A DNA stretch of 64,000 nucleotides from Cellulomonas sp. Leaf395 (GTDB lineage: Bacteria; Actinomycetota; Actinomycetes; Actinomycetales; Cellulomonadaceae), in NCBI RefSeq assembly GCF_001424125.1, contig NZ_LMQI01000001.1, positions 523,688 through 587,687 on the forward strand, in the 5' to 3' direction. Positions 8,224-18,783 of the stretch are shown here, piece by piece (within the stretch, counting starts at the first letter, position 1; each line of letters starts with the position of its first letter). The notes under the pieces are model-generated. The model saw only the letters and a program-made list of their open reading frames with translations. It did not search any database and was not told where the DNA came from. The position numbers were made by a program, and so were the translations under genes.

Positions 8224-9549
8224 GTGCGCCTCTCAGTCATCGGTTGCGGATACCTCGGCGCCGTCCACGCCGCCAGCATGGCGCAGCTCGGGCACGACGT
8301 GATCGGCATCGACGTCGACGAGTACAAGGTGGAGTCCCTGCGCGCGGGCCGGGCTCCGTTCTACGAGCCGGGGCTCCCGGAGCTGCTGACCGAGGTCGGT
8401 GCGACGGGTCGGCTGACGTTCAGCACGGACATCGCGGATGCCGCCGGGGCGGACGTCCACTTCATCTGCGTGGGTACGCCGCAGGTGCACGGCGAGTTCC
8501 GGGCGGACCTGCGCTACGTGAACTCGGCGGTCGAGGCGCTGCTGCCTCATCTGCGTTCCGGCGACGTCGTCGCAGGAAAGTCCACCGTGCCGGTGGGTAC
8601 CGCTGAGGCGATCGCCGAGGCGATCGAGGCGACGGGCGCGGTCCTTGTGTGGAACCCGGAGTTCCTCCGTGAGGGCTTCGCCGTCGAGGACACCCTGCAC
8701 CCTGACCGACTCGTCTACGGCTTGCCGACGGACGACGACGGCGAGCCGACAGCCGACGGCAGCAAGGCTCGCTCGGTGCTCGACGAGGTCTACGCCACGC
8801 CGCTCTCCGAGGACATCCCGCTCGTCGTCACCGACTATGCGACGGCCCAGCTGGTCAAGGTGGCAGCGAACTCGTTCCTCGCCACGAAGATCTCGTTCAT
8901 CAACGCGATGGCGGAGCTGTGTGAGTCGACCGGGGCAGATGTCACCCGGCTGGCGGACGCGATCGGCTATGACGCGAGAATCGGTCGCAGGTTCCTGAAC
9001 GCAGGGCTCGGGTTCGGCGGCGGGTGCCTGCCCAAGGACATCCGAGCCTTCATGGCTCGAGCGGGGGAGCTCGGCGTCAGCGACGCGCTGTCCTTCCTGC
9101 GCGAGGTCGACTCCATCAACATGCGCCGCCGGGTGCGGATGGTCGACCTGGCCCGCGAGGTGTGCCACGGCTCGATCGTCGGGCGTCGCGTCGCTGTCCT
9201 CGGTGCGTCGTTCAAGCCCGACTCCGACGACGTCCGTGACTCCCCGGCGCTCTCCGTGGCGGCGCAGCTGCAGCTGCAGGGCGCCCACGTCACCGTCACA
9301 GACCCCCAGGCCATCGCCAACGCACGGGCGAAGTGGCCGGACCTACACTTCGCCGAGACCGCGCTCGAGGCCGCCAGGGATGCCGACGTCGTCCTTCTGG
9401 CTACCGAGTGGGCCGAGTACCGCGAGATCGATCCGGACGACCTCGCGTCGGTCGTGGCGCACCGCCGGATCCTCGATGGCCGCAACGTGCTGCAGCCTGC
9501 CCGCTGGCGCGCCGCGGGCTGGACCTATCGGGCGCTCGGTCGGCCCTGA
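8224..9549 (+). CDS. ugd: UDP-glucose 6-dehydrogenase
   Basis: 441 aa. N-terminal NAD-binding Rossmann motif GCGYLGAVHAA, central dimer helix, and the catalytic cysteine in GLGFGGGCLPKD (about 260-271). KSTVPVGT is also characteristic. It oxidises UDP-glucose twice to UDP-glucuronate for cell-surface polysaccharide synthesis. It starts with GTG. It stands alone, but the divergent protein-tyrosine phosphatase suggests a link to envelope glycans. Its 3' end overlaps the convergent VanZ gene by 25 nt. Confidence 0.93.
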   Translation: MRLSVIGCGYLGAVHAASMAQLGHDVIGIDVDEYKVESLRAGRAPFYEPGLPELLTEVGATGRLTFSTDIADAAGADVHFICVGTPQVHGEFRADLRYVNSAVEALLPHLRSGDVVAGKSTVPVGTAEAIAEAIEATGAVLVWNPEFLREGFAVEDTLHPDRLVYGLPTDDDGEPTADGSKARSVLDEVYATPLSEDIPLVVTDYATAQLVKVAANSFLATKISFINAMAELCESTGADVTRLADAIGYDARIGRRFLNAGLGFGGGCLPKDIRAFMARAGELGVSDALSFLREVDSINMRRRVRMVDLAREVCHGSIVGRRVAVLGASFKPDSDDVRDSPALSVAAQLQLQGAHVTVTDPQAIANARAKWPDLHFAETALEAARDADVVLLATEWAEYREIDPDDLASVVAHRRILDGRNVLQPARWRAAGWTYRALGRP

Positions 9550-10034
9550 CGGGGCGACTTGTCTCCGCGCTCTGACGGCGTCGCGACAGGGTCTTCCTGC
9601 CTGCCGGCAGCTGAGGTGGGCTCGCGCGTGCGCGACGAGGCGAGAACCACCGCGACCCCGACGGCCGTCCCCAGCGTGTTGGCGACGAGATCGCGCACGT
9701 CGGCCACCCGGAGGGGGAGGAACAGCAGCTGCGCGACCTCGATGGCCAGCGAGGTGGCCAGGCCCAGCGCGACGACCGCCCACGGCGGCCGGCGGGGCTG
9801 GAGCAGGCTGACGAGAACCCCGAACGGCACGAACAGCGCGATGTTGGCGACGAACTCGGTGACGCTGTAGGTCAGGGCGATCCCGTGGTCGTCGAGCCAG
9901 CCCAGGATGGTGCGGACCAGGTCGAACCCGTCGTTGTCAGAGAGCTCGGGCCAGAGGGTCACGCGGGCCAGGCCGACGAGGTAGACGCCGAGAAGCACGC
10001 GAGTCACCGTCCGTGCCCGCCCGCTCACCGCCAT
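9525..10034 (-). CDS. VanZ-like membrane protein
   Basis: 169 aa. Helices at about 8-22, 48-65, 75-95 and 105-125, with the VanZ-family features ARVTLWPE, NIALFVPFGVL and SLAIEVAQLLFLPLRVADVRD. VanZ-type proteins are integral membrane proteins loosely tied to glycopeptide (teicoplanin) tolerance; their mechanism is unknown. ATG 10034 is preferred over an in-frame ATG at 10082, which would run through the MarR operator. The stop codon lies inside the end of ugd. Confidence 0.85.
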   Translation of the reverse strand: MAVSGRARTVTRVLLGVYLVGLARVTLWPELSDNDGFDLVRTILGWLDDHGIALTYSVTEFVANIALFVPFGVLVSLLQPRRPPWAVVALGLATSLAIEVAQLLFLPLRVADVRDLVANTLGTAVGVAVVLASSRTREPTSAAGRQEDPVATPSERGDKSPRQGRPSAR

Positions 10035-10071
10035 GCGCGCCAGGGTAGGCGACGGCGGACGGGGCGAAGTG

Positions 10072-10090
10072 TCATTACGCAAGGTAATGA
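10072..10090. promoter_or_regulatory. Palindromic operator upstream of the marR gene
   Basis: Perfect inverted repeat TCATTAC-n5-GTAATGA centred 25 nt before the MarR start, in the divergent gap to the VanZ gene. MarR proteins usually bind such 16-20 bp AT-rich palindromes and autoregulate, so this is the likely operator for the MarR-MFS operon and possibly VanZ. Confidence 0.75.
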
Positions 10091-10105
10091 TCTAGAGTAA
10101 GAACC

Positions 10106-10528
10106 ATGCCGTCCTCCCGTGACCTCGCCGGCGAGCTCCGCATCGCCATCGGCCGCGCCTCGAGAAGGATCCGGGCGGAGCGGGGCAAGGCCGGGCTGAC
10201 AGACCCGCAGTTCACGGTCCTCGCCTGGCTCACCAAGGACGGCCCGCTGACGCCGGGCCAGCTGGCCGAGCTCGAGCGCATCCAGCCGCCGAGCATGACC
10301 CGGACGGTCAACAGCCTGGTGGAGCTGGGCCTCGTCGCGAAGGCGGAGCACCCGACGGACGGCCGGCAGGTCGTCGTCAGCCTGACGGACGCCGGTGTCG
10401 CGGAGGTCGACGAGACCCGCCGCCGTCGGGACGCGTGGCTGGCGGAACGGCTCCGGGAGATGACCCAGGACGAGCGCACGCTGCTCGCCGACGCCGCCGA
10501 GCTGCTGCGGAGGATCGCCGCTTCATGA
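10106..10528 (+). CDS. MarR-family transcriptional regulator
   Basis: 140 aa, standard MarR length. A winged helix-turn-helix spans about 35-95 (LTPGQLAELERIQPPSMTRT, then wing KAEHPTDGRQVVVSLTDAG), flanked by dimerisation helices. Its stop overlaps the MFS start (ATGA), so it probably represses its own operon and de-represses an exporter on ligand binding. The palindrome at 10072-10090 is the expected site. Confidence 0.92.
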   Translation: MPSSRDLAGELRIAIGRASRRIRAERGKAGLTDPQFTVLAWLTKDGPLTPGQLAELERIQPPSMTRTVNSLVELGLVAKAEHPTDGRQVVVSLTDAGVAEVDETRRRRDAWLAERLREMTQDERTLLADAAELLRRIAAS

Positions 10529-11853
10529 GTCCCACGTTCTCCTCGCTGAAGTTCCGGAACTACCGGCTGTGGTTCGCCGGGGCGCTGGTGGCGAACGTGG
10601 GCACCTGGATGCAGCGCGTCGCGCAGGACTGGCTGGTCCTGACCGAGCTGACCGACGAGTCCGGTGTGGCGGTCGGCATCACGACGGCCCTGCAGTTCGC
10701 GCCGGTGCTCCTGCTGTCCCCGTACGCGGGCCTGCTGGCGGACCGGGTCGACCGGCGCAAGCTCTTGATCGCCACGCAGGTGGGCCAGGGGGTGCTCGCC
10801 GCCCTGCTCGGCATCCTGGTCCTGAGCGGGCACGCGCAGCTGTGGCAGGTCTACGTGTTCGCGCTCGCTCTTGGGTGCGTCACGGCCATCGACGGACCGG
10901 TCCGGCAGACCTTCGTGGCGGAGCTGGTCCCCCAGAGCAAGCTGTCGAACGCGGTCGGCCTGAACAGCGCGTCGTTCAACGCCGCCCGTCTGGTCGGGCC
11001 GGCTGTGGCCGGACTGCTCATCGCCGCCGTCGGCACCGGCTGGGTGTTCCTCATCAACGCGGTGACGTTCTTCGCGACGATCTTCTCGCTGACCCGGATG
11101 AGGCAGTCCGAGCTGAACCCGATGCCGAGCACCCCTCGCGCCAAGGGTCAGCTGCGCGAGGGCATCGCTTACGTCCGGGGTCGCAGCGACATCCTCGTGA
11201 TCATGGTCGTCGTCGGTGTCGTGTCCACGTTCGGCCTCAACTTCCAGCTGACCAGCGCCATGATGGCGCGCAGCGAGTTCGGCATGGGGGCGGGGGAGTA
11301 CGGGATCCTCGGCTCGGTGCTGGCCATCGGGTCGCTGACCGGGGCGCTGCTCGCCGCGCGACGGGAACGACCCCGTGTCCGCCTGGTCATCGGCGCCGCG
11401 TTCGGGTTCGGCATCGCGACCGGCGTCATGGCGCTCATGCCGACGTACCTTGCGTTCGCGATCGCCTGCATCCCCGTCGGGTTCGCGTCGCTGACCATGA
11501 TGACTGCTGCCAACGCGACCATCCAGATGAGCACCGACCCCGTGGTACGAGGCCGGGTGATGGCGCTGTACATGATGGTGTTCCTGGGCGCGAACCCCGT
11601 CGGATCGCCCATCGTCGGCTGGATCGGGCAGGCGTACGGCCCGCGCTGGGCCATCGGCATCGGGTCGATCTCCGCCCTGCTCGTCGCCACCGGAGCGGCA
11701 CTGTGGGCGTGGAGGAAGTGGGACGTCACCGTGCGCTACCACGTGCGCACGCGACCCCACCTCGAGGTGCTCCACCCGGCGCTCCCGGACCGTGCAGACA
11801 TCGCGTCCCGGCTCGGTGCACAGGAGGCCGCGGACCGCCAGACGGCGGCCTGA
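10525..11853 (+). CDS. MFS transporter (EntS/MFS_3 type)
   Basis: 442 aa with about 12 hydrophobic helices. FRNYRLWFAGALVANVGTWM and GLLADRVDRRK (loop 2-3 signature) place it in the exporter-like MFS_3 group that includes enterobactin exporter EntS. Translationally coupled to marR by a 4-nt overlap, which suggests drug or metabolite efflux induced by its substrate. The last 45 residues are cytosolic and hydrophilic. Confidence 0.9.
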   Translation: MSPTFSSLKFRNYRLWFAGALVANVGTWMQRVAQDWLVLTELTDESGVAVGITTALQFAPVLLLSPYAGLLADRVDRRKLLIATQVGQGVLAALLGILVLSGHAQLWQVYVFALALGCVTAIDGPVRQTFVAELVPQSKLSNAVGLNSASFNAARLVGPAVAGLLIAAVGTGWVFLINAVTFFATIFSLTRMRQSELNPMPSTPRAKGQLREGIAYVRGRSDILVIMVVVGVVSTFGLNFQLTSAMMARSEFGMGAGEYGILGSVLAIGSLTGALLAARRERPRVRLVIGAAFGFGIATGVMALMPTYLAFAIACIPVGFASLTMMTAANATIQMSTDPVVRGRVMALYMMVFLGANPVGSPIVGWIGQAYGPRWAIGIGSISALLVATGAALWAWRKWDVTVRYHVRTRPHLEVLHPALPDRADIASRLGAQEAADRQTAA

Positions 11854-11934
11854 CGCGGCCGACCGGGTGGATGCCCGGGTGAAGACCGCCGCGGACCATG
11901 TCGCCCCGGATGTCCGGGATGTCACCATCATCCG

Positions 11935-13752
11935 ATGAGTGCCACCGTCGACGAGCCGCGCGCCCCTGAGGCGCACGAGCCCCTCGACGAGCCGTCCGGC
12001 ATCCCCCGCCCGCCGCGCCGGATCGCGCGCCGTATCGCGTTCGGTGTCCTGGCCTTCTTCGTCCTGCTGGTCGTCGCGACCGGCTGGCTGGCGTACCGCG
12101 GGTACCAGGCCGGGACTGCGCTGCTGTCGGCGAAGGACGTCGTGCTGGACCTGCGCGGTGACGTCGACGGCGCAGACGTGCAGCAGATCGAGGCACGGCT
12201 GCCACAGGTCCAGGCCGATCTCGCCGCAGCCCGTGCGGCGACCGGTGACCCCGTGTGGCGCGCGGCGGAGCACCTGCCGTGGCTGGGGGCGAACCTCGAA
12301 GCCGTCCGCGTCGTGTCCTGGTCGCTGGACGACGTGGTGCGCGACGCGCTGCCGGCGATCGGTCGGATCGACGCCGTCCTGCGCGCCCAGGAGACACCTG
12401 GCACCGACGGCCGGATCGACCTGGCACCCCTCGTGGACGCAGCACCGGACATCGTCGCGGCCGCAGCGAGCGCCCACAGCGCGCAAGCGGCGGTGGCCGC
12501 GATCGACACGAACGCCTTGGTGACTCCGCTCGCGGGACCGGTCGGCCAGGTGCAGGACGAGCTGGCCCACGTCACAGGTGCGCTGGACGCCGGCGCCCAA
12601 GTGGCGTCACTCCTGCCGCCGATGCTGGGCGCAGACGGTCCGCGGACGTACCTGCTGGTCTCGCTCAACTCGGCGGAACTGCGCAGCGCGGGAGGGATCG
12701 CGGGCGCCTTCGCGATCCTGCGCGCCGACGACGGTGCCCTGGAGCTGACCGAGCAGCGCACCACCCTCGACCTGGTCGGCACCGACGCCTCGATCCTCCC
12801 GCTCACCGACGAAGAGCTGCGGGTCGACACCGACCGCCTCGGGCGGTGGGTGCAGAACGCCGTGATGACCCCGGACTTCCCGCGCAGCGCCGAGCTGTTG
12901 TCCGCGCGGTGGGAGCGGGACATCGGTACGCGTGTGGACGGGGTGATCGCCACCGACCCCGTCGCCGCGTCCTACCTCCTGGGTGCGACCGGCCCCGTCG
13001 TCGAGCCGGGAGGTGCACAGATCACCGCGGCGAACGTCGTGCAGGTGCTGCTCAGGGACGCGTACACCACCTACGGTGACGATTCCGCGTCGGGAGATGC
13101 GTTCTACACCGCTGTGGCGGCGACCGTCTTCCGGGCGGTCAGCTCGGGTCAGGGCGACTCGCGCGGCATCGTCGACGCGCTGGCGCGTGCGGGGGCCGAG
13201 GGTCGCGTGCGGATGTGGTCGGCGCACCCGCAGGAGCAGGAGCGGCTCGAGGGCACGAGCGTGGGCGCGGCGTTCCTGACGGGACCGTTCCCCGACGCGA
13301 CGGGCGTGTTCCTCAACGACGGATCCGCCGGCAAGCTCGGCTACTACCTCACGACGACGGTGACCGTTGAGGACCTGAGGTGCACGGGCAGTGACCCGAC
13401 CGCGACCGTCCGCCTCGACCTCGCCTATGACCCGCCCGCTGACCTGTCCTCCCTGCCGGAGTACGTGACCGGCACGGCGGACACCGGTCTGCCCGTCGGC
13501 GTCCTGTCGACGAACGTCAGCGTGTACGCACCGATCGGTGCCGTGCTGGAGAACCTCCGCCTGGGCGAGAGCTACGTCTCCGGGATCACGGCCACCATGG
13601 CGGGGCGCGACGTCCAGATCGTGACGTCGAACATGGCGCCTGGCGCGGCGGAGACGTACCGCGTCGAGGTTCCCGTCCGCGACGGGACGGTCTCGGTGTG
13701 GACCACGCCCACGCTTACGAGCCCCGGACTGATCACCGCGACCTGCCCGTAG
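11935..13752 (+). CDS. DUF4012 domain membrane-anchored protein
   Basis: 605 aa: a short cytosolic N-terminus, one TM helix at about 35-52 (FGVLAFFVLLVVATGWLAYR), then a large extracellular part. RTYLLVSLNSAELRSAGGIAGAF is the core DUF4012 signature. The family is widespread in actinobacteria and often found near surface polysaccharide genes, but its function is unknown. ATG start. Transcribed in the same direction as the surface protein that follows 119 nt later. Confidence 0.87.
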   Translation: MSATVDEPRAPEAHEPLDEPSGIPRPPRRIARRIAFGVLAFFVLLVVATGWLAYRGYQAGTALLSAKDVVLDLRGDVDGADVQQIEARLPQVQADLAAARAATGDPVWRAAEHLPWLGANLEAVRVVSWSLDDVVRDALPAIGRIDAVLRAQETPGTDGRIDLAPLVDAAPDIVAAAASAHSAQAAVAAIDTNALVTPLAGPVGQVQDELAHVTGALDAGAQVASLLPPMLGADGPRTYLLVSLNSAELRSAGGIAGAFAILRADDGALELTEQRTTLDLVGTDASILPLTDEELRVDTDRLGRWVQNAVMTPDFPRSAELLSARWERDIGTRVDGVIATDPVAASYLLGATGPVVEPGGAQITAANVVQVLLRDAYTTYGDDSASGDAFYTAVAATVFRAVSSGQGDSRGIVDALARAGAEGRVRMWSAHPQEQERLEGTSVGAAFLTGPFPDATGVFLNDGSAGKLGYYLTTTVTVEDLRCTGSDPTATVRLDLAYDPPADLSSLPEYVTGTADTGLPVGVLSTNVSVYAPIGAVLENLRLGESYVSGITATMAGRDVQIVTSNMAPGAAETYRVEVPVRDGTVSVWTTPTLTSPGLITATCP

Positions 13753-13871
13753 CGCTGCCACCGACGAATTGTCCGAAACCGGACGAAATCACCCGTAATG
13801 CGACGTCCGATGCGACCGTGTGGGGTCCACAATAAGGACCGATATGTCCGATTATCGATAGGGGCGTCACC

Positions 13872-14612
13872 ATGGTCAGGCTGGTACGGGGCGCGGTCGT
13901 CGCGTTCGTCGCTGTCCTTGTCGCGATCCTCGGCGCCGGCCCGGCGTCGGCGGCGTTGACCCCGAGCCCGGGCCCGACCGTCGCTCCCGTCGGGTGCCAG
14001 AACCCCACCGACACGTACGGTGCGCCGCAGATATGCCAGTTCTCTGTCAGCACCGTGGCACCGGTGTGCGACAACGACGTCCCGTACCTCACGTACAACG
14101 TCGCGTCCGCCGCCCCCGCTGCGACGGTGAACATCACCTGGATCAACCCCGGTGGCGACGACGTCGTCTACGCCGACCAGGGGCTCAGCGGTGAGGTGCT
14201 CTGGCCTGGTGCGGTGCCCGGCCCTGGCGGCAAGGGCGTCGACTGGCCCGGCTGGCAGCAGCTGCCCGACGGCACCTGGGTCGAGGGCGACGAGTTCGAC
14301 TGGGTCCGCCCCAGCGTGCAGGTGCAGTTCCAGTCAGGCGACGCCGAGGCGACCGTCACGGTGGGCTACCCGCCGTCGACCCCCACCTGCCTCACGAGCC
14401 CGCCCGACACCGAGGTGCTGGTTAACAACCCCGTGACCCCGACGACGACCACCGTGGTGCTCGCGGACCCGGGTTCCACCTCGACGGCCGTGCTCTCGGC
14501 CACCGGTTCCGAGGTCCAGCCTTTGCTGATGGCCGGTGCAGCACTGGTCCTGATCGGTGGAGTGACCGTCGCGCTCGTCTCAATCGCTCGCCGCCGCCGC
14601 ACGACGGCCTGA
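13872..14612 (+). CDS. Secreted surface protein with sortase-type C-terminal anchor
   Basis: 246 aa. Signal peptide at 1-29 (VVAFVAVLVAILGAGPASA, cleavage after ASA), followed by a beta-rich region with four cysteines. The C-terminus is a Thr-rich stalk, LSATGSE, a hydrophobic helix and RRRRTTA. This order (LxxTG, helix, basic tail) is that of sortase substrates, and LSATG is close to the LAXTG motif used by actinobacterial class E sortases. No sortase gene lies in the window. The middle domain is unrecognised. An inverted repeat, GTCCG-n4-CGGAC (13771-13784), lies in the upstream gap. Confidence 0.78.
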   Translation: MVRLVRGAVVAFVAVLVAILGAGPASAALTPSPGPTVAPVGCQNPTDTYGAPQICQFSVSTVAPVCDNDVPYLTYNVASAAPAATVNITWINPGGDDVVYADQGLSGEVLWPGAVPGPGGKGVDWPGWQQLPDGTWVEGDEFDWVRPSVQVQFQSGDAEATVTVGYPPSTPTCLTSPPDTEVLVNNPVTPTTTTVVLADPGSTSTAVLSATGSEVQPLLMAGAALVLIGGVTVALVSIARRRRTTA

Positions 14613-14628
14613 CCAGGTCACCCAATAA

Positions 14629-14661
14629 CGCCCGCCCCTGCGCTGACCGCGGGGGCGGGCG
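14629..14661. terminator. Bidirectional hairpin terminator
   Basis: Perfect 10-bp stem CGCCCGCCCC (14629-14638) and GGGGCGGGCG (14652-14661), 17 nt after the surface-protein stop and 8 nt from the convergent serC stop. Confidence 0.75.
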
Positions 14662-14668
14662 CTGGCTG

Positions 14669-16631
<1,963 letters not shown>

Positions 16632-16837
16632 GCCCTGTTCGGATCCTCCGGGACGCCCCGCATGCTCGATGGGAGGCGTCAAGAGTGATCGACCGTGATC
16701 TTCGTCGCATTCCTCAGGGGTGCTTGGTGCGCGCGCTCCCACGCCTGTGGCCAGCGTCTTTGCAGGTCATCCCAGCGATGCCGGCGTCGGGGCAGGACGA
16801 GCGTCCAACAAGAGGCGAACTCCTCGTGACCAGAACG

Positions 16838-16866
16838 TGACAATCGCGGCGACCGTCCTGTACGTT
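16838..16866 (+). promoter_or_regulatory. Candidate promoter for the riboswitch leader
   Basis: TGACAA (16838-16843), a 17-bp spacer and TACGTT (16861-16866) fit a vegetative-type promoter about 65 nt before the riboswitch. The 205 nt between ideR and this point hold no gene that I can support. Confidence 0.4.
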
Positions 16867-16930
16867 CGACCTGCTTCCCCGGAACCCTCCTCCAGGAAAG
16901 CCCTCGAGCGGAACGCCTAACCCTGCCGCC

Positions 16931-17084
16931 GCCACGAGGTCCGCACTGACCGCCGGCAGGGGCGGGGGACCCAATTGCGGGCACCGGAAGTTCGGTGTCC
17001 TTGGGGTGAAGCCGGAGAACCGATCTCGATCGGGGACACGGCCGGGTGTTCTCCCACCCGAACCCGACAGCTGACCTCGTAGGC
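16931..17084 (+). promoter_or_regulatory. c-di-AMP riboswitch (ydaO/yuaA class)
   Basis: The conserved core of this class is present in order: GGGGGACCCAA, a small hairpin, GGGGTGAA, a variable arm, CCCGAACCCGACAGCTGACC, and the closing CTCGTAGGC. The outer stem pairs gccacgaggt (16931-16940) with acctcgtaggc (17074-17084). In actinobacteria this riboswitch normally turns off cell-wall hydrolase genes (Rpf, NlpC/P60) when c-di-AMP is bound, and the gene downstream here is NlpC/P60. The ribosome binding site AGGAG (17088-17092) lies just after the final stem. Confidence 0.92.
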
Positions 17085-17101
17085 ATCAGGAGAGGCATCG
17101 C

Positions 17102-17893
17102 GTGACCGTGAGCACCACTCGCGCCCGCCACCGTGCGGCGCGCCGTCCTTCGACGCCACTGACCGAGCTCGCTTCGGCTGCCTCGGACCAGATGGGAACC
17201 GTCGGACGCCGTACTGCTGTCGTCGTCGGAACCTCGGGACTCGTCGTCTCGATGCTCGGCTCGACCGCGAGCGCCGCCACCGGTGGTGACGCCGGAGCCC
17301 TGCCTGCCGTCGACACCGCTGCGCTGACCGCCTCGGCGCGCGCCGTCCTGAACACGTCGCCGGTGGTGACCGCCCCGGTCGACGCCGCCTGGACGTTCGA
17401 CGCCCCGGTCGTGACGGCCGTGACGCCGCCCCCGCCCCCGCCGCCGCCGGTGGTCAAGCCCAAGCCTGCCGCCTCGCGCACCGCTGCCCGCGCAGCGACC
17501 ACCACCACCACCACAGCCGCCGCGGCAGAGGCCCCCCGGGCCGCCGTCCCGTCGTCGGTCAACGGCAACGCCGTCCTCGAGATCGCGGCCCGCTACGTCG
17601 GCACCCCGTACGTCTCCGGCGGAACCACTCCGGCCGGCTTCGACTGCTCCGGCTTCACGAGCTACGTCTACGCCCAGCTCGGGATCACGCTGCCGCGCAC
17701 CTCGAGCGGTCAGAAGGCTGCCGGCACCATCGTCTCGCGGGCGGACGCGCAGCCCGGTGACCTGATCTGGAGCCCCGGTCACATCTCGATCTACGCCGGT
17801 GGCAACCAGCAGATCGACTCGCCCCGCCCGGGCAAGACGGTCCAGTTCCGCGAGATCTGGCAGAGCTCTCCTGTCTTCATCCGGATCGGCTGA
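17102..17893 (+). CDS. Secreted NlpC/P60 peptidoglycan hydrolase
   Basis: 263 aa. N-terminal basic segment, hydrophobic export signal at about 38-58 (AVVVGTSGLVVSMLGSTASA), a long Pro/Ala/Thr linker with an eight-proline run, and a C-terminal NlpC/P60 domain. The catalytic Cys is in GFDCSGFTSYVYAQ, His in SPGHISIYAG and the third polar residue follows near IDSPRPG. It should cleave the gamma-D-Glu-diaminopimelate (or equivalent) bond in stem peptides. GTG at 17102 is set by AGGAG 10 nt upstream. Controlled by the c-di-AMP riboswitch in its leader. Confidence 0.93.
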   Translation: MTVSTTRARHRAARRPSTPLTELASAASDQMGTVGRRTAVVVGTSGLVVSMLGSTASAATGGDAGALPAVDTAALTASARAVLNTSPVVTAPVDAAWTFDAPVVTAVTPPPPPPPPVVKPKPAASRTAARAATTTTTTAAAAEAPRAAVPSSVNGNAVLEIAARYVGTPYVSGGTTPAGFDCSGFTSYVYAQLGITLPRTSSGQKAAGTIVSRADAQPGDLIWSPGHISIYAGGNQQIDSPRPGKTVQFREIWQSSPVFIRIG

Positions 17894-17907
17894 CCCCAGC
17901 CCTCCGC

Positions 17908-17947
17908 CGACGAGGCCCCGACGACACCTGTCGCCGGGGCCTCGTCG
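17908..17947 (+). terminator. Strong hairpin terminator
   Basis: Perfect 13-bp stem CGACGAGGCCCCG (17908-17920) and CGGGGCCTCGTCG (17935-17947), 15 nt after the NlpC/P60 stop. Confidence 0.8.
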
Positions 17948-18071
17948 CGTTCCGGCACCTGGTGCGGCCCTCCGGCGGGGGCGGCGCGTACTCTGGCCGT
18001 GCACCACGCTGTTGCTTCGCTTCGCCGGGCCGGCAGCCAGCCGGTCCGACCCCCGAGGTCGGGAGAACGCC

Positions 18072-18647
18072 GTGCTCATGAATGCGTCGAAGCTGTCCAC
18101 CGAGGCCGTCGGTGGGGCAGTGTCCGAGGTCGGCTCACCAGGGCTGATCGCGTCCGGAGCACGCACCCTGCTGCTCAACGCCAGCATGGAGCCGCTGTGC
18201 ATCGTGAGCCTGCGGCGTGCCGTGGTGCTCGTGATGACCGGCAAGGCCACCGTGCTGGAGACCGACGGCCGCGTGCTGCACTCCGAGCACGTGTCCGTGC
18301 CCCTGCCCGCCGTCCTGTGCCTGACGCGCTACGTCCACGTCCCCGTGCGTCGCCCCGTGCCGCCCACGCGCCGCACGGTGCTGCAGCGGGACGACCACCG
18401 GTGCGCGTACTGCGGCGGCGGGGCGGACACCGTGGACCACGTGAACCCGCGCTCGCGCGGGGGTCGGCACGAGTGGACCAACGTCGTCGCCGCCTGCGTC
18501 CGGTGCAACCACCGCAAGGCCGACCGGCTCCTGCACGAGATCGGCTGGGAGCTGCCGTTCGTCCCGCGACCGCCCCGGTGGTCGGTGGCGTTCGGGACCA
18601 CGTCCGTCCGCTCCGAGCCGCTGTGGTCCCCGTACGTGGCGGTCTGA
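18072..18647 (+). CDS. HNH endonuclease family protein
   Basis: 191 aa. The N-terminal half (TLLLNASMEPLCIVSLRRAV) is a conserved region in actinobacterial HNH proteins. The nuclease core has zinc CxxC pairs and the HNH signature: CAYCGGG, VDHVNPRSRGG, HEWTNVVAAC and CNHRKADRLL. It may be a housekeeping nuclease; no restriction methyltransferase is nearby. GTG at 18072 is chosen for its 6-nt spacing to GGGAG; ATG at 18078 is an alternative. Confidence 0.87.
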   Translation: MLMNASKLSTEAVGGAVSEVGSPGLIASGARTLLLNASMEPLCIVSLRRAVVLVMTGKATVLETDGRVLHSEHVSVPLPAVLCLTRYVHVPVRRPVPPTRRTVLQRDDHRCAYCGGGADTVDHVNPRSRGGRHEWTNVVAACVRCNHRKADRLLHEIGWELPFVPRPPRWSVAFGTTSVRSEPLWSPYVAV

Positions 18648-18783
18648 GCCGCTTCATCCTCTGGTCTACGTCAACGACCCGCCAACATATGGCAACATTC
18701 CGGTAGCCCGACGTCGCAAGCGGCCGTCGAAGGGGGACACTGGAACGAGCGCACGGCGGGCTCGGTTGAGCACGGAGGCTCGG

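Noticed and set aside
10075-12600. An 841-codon minus-strand frame opposite the MarR-MFS and DUF4012 genes
   Set aside because: It covers three plus-strand genes with clear families and has no domain of its own.
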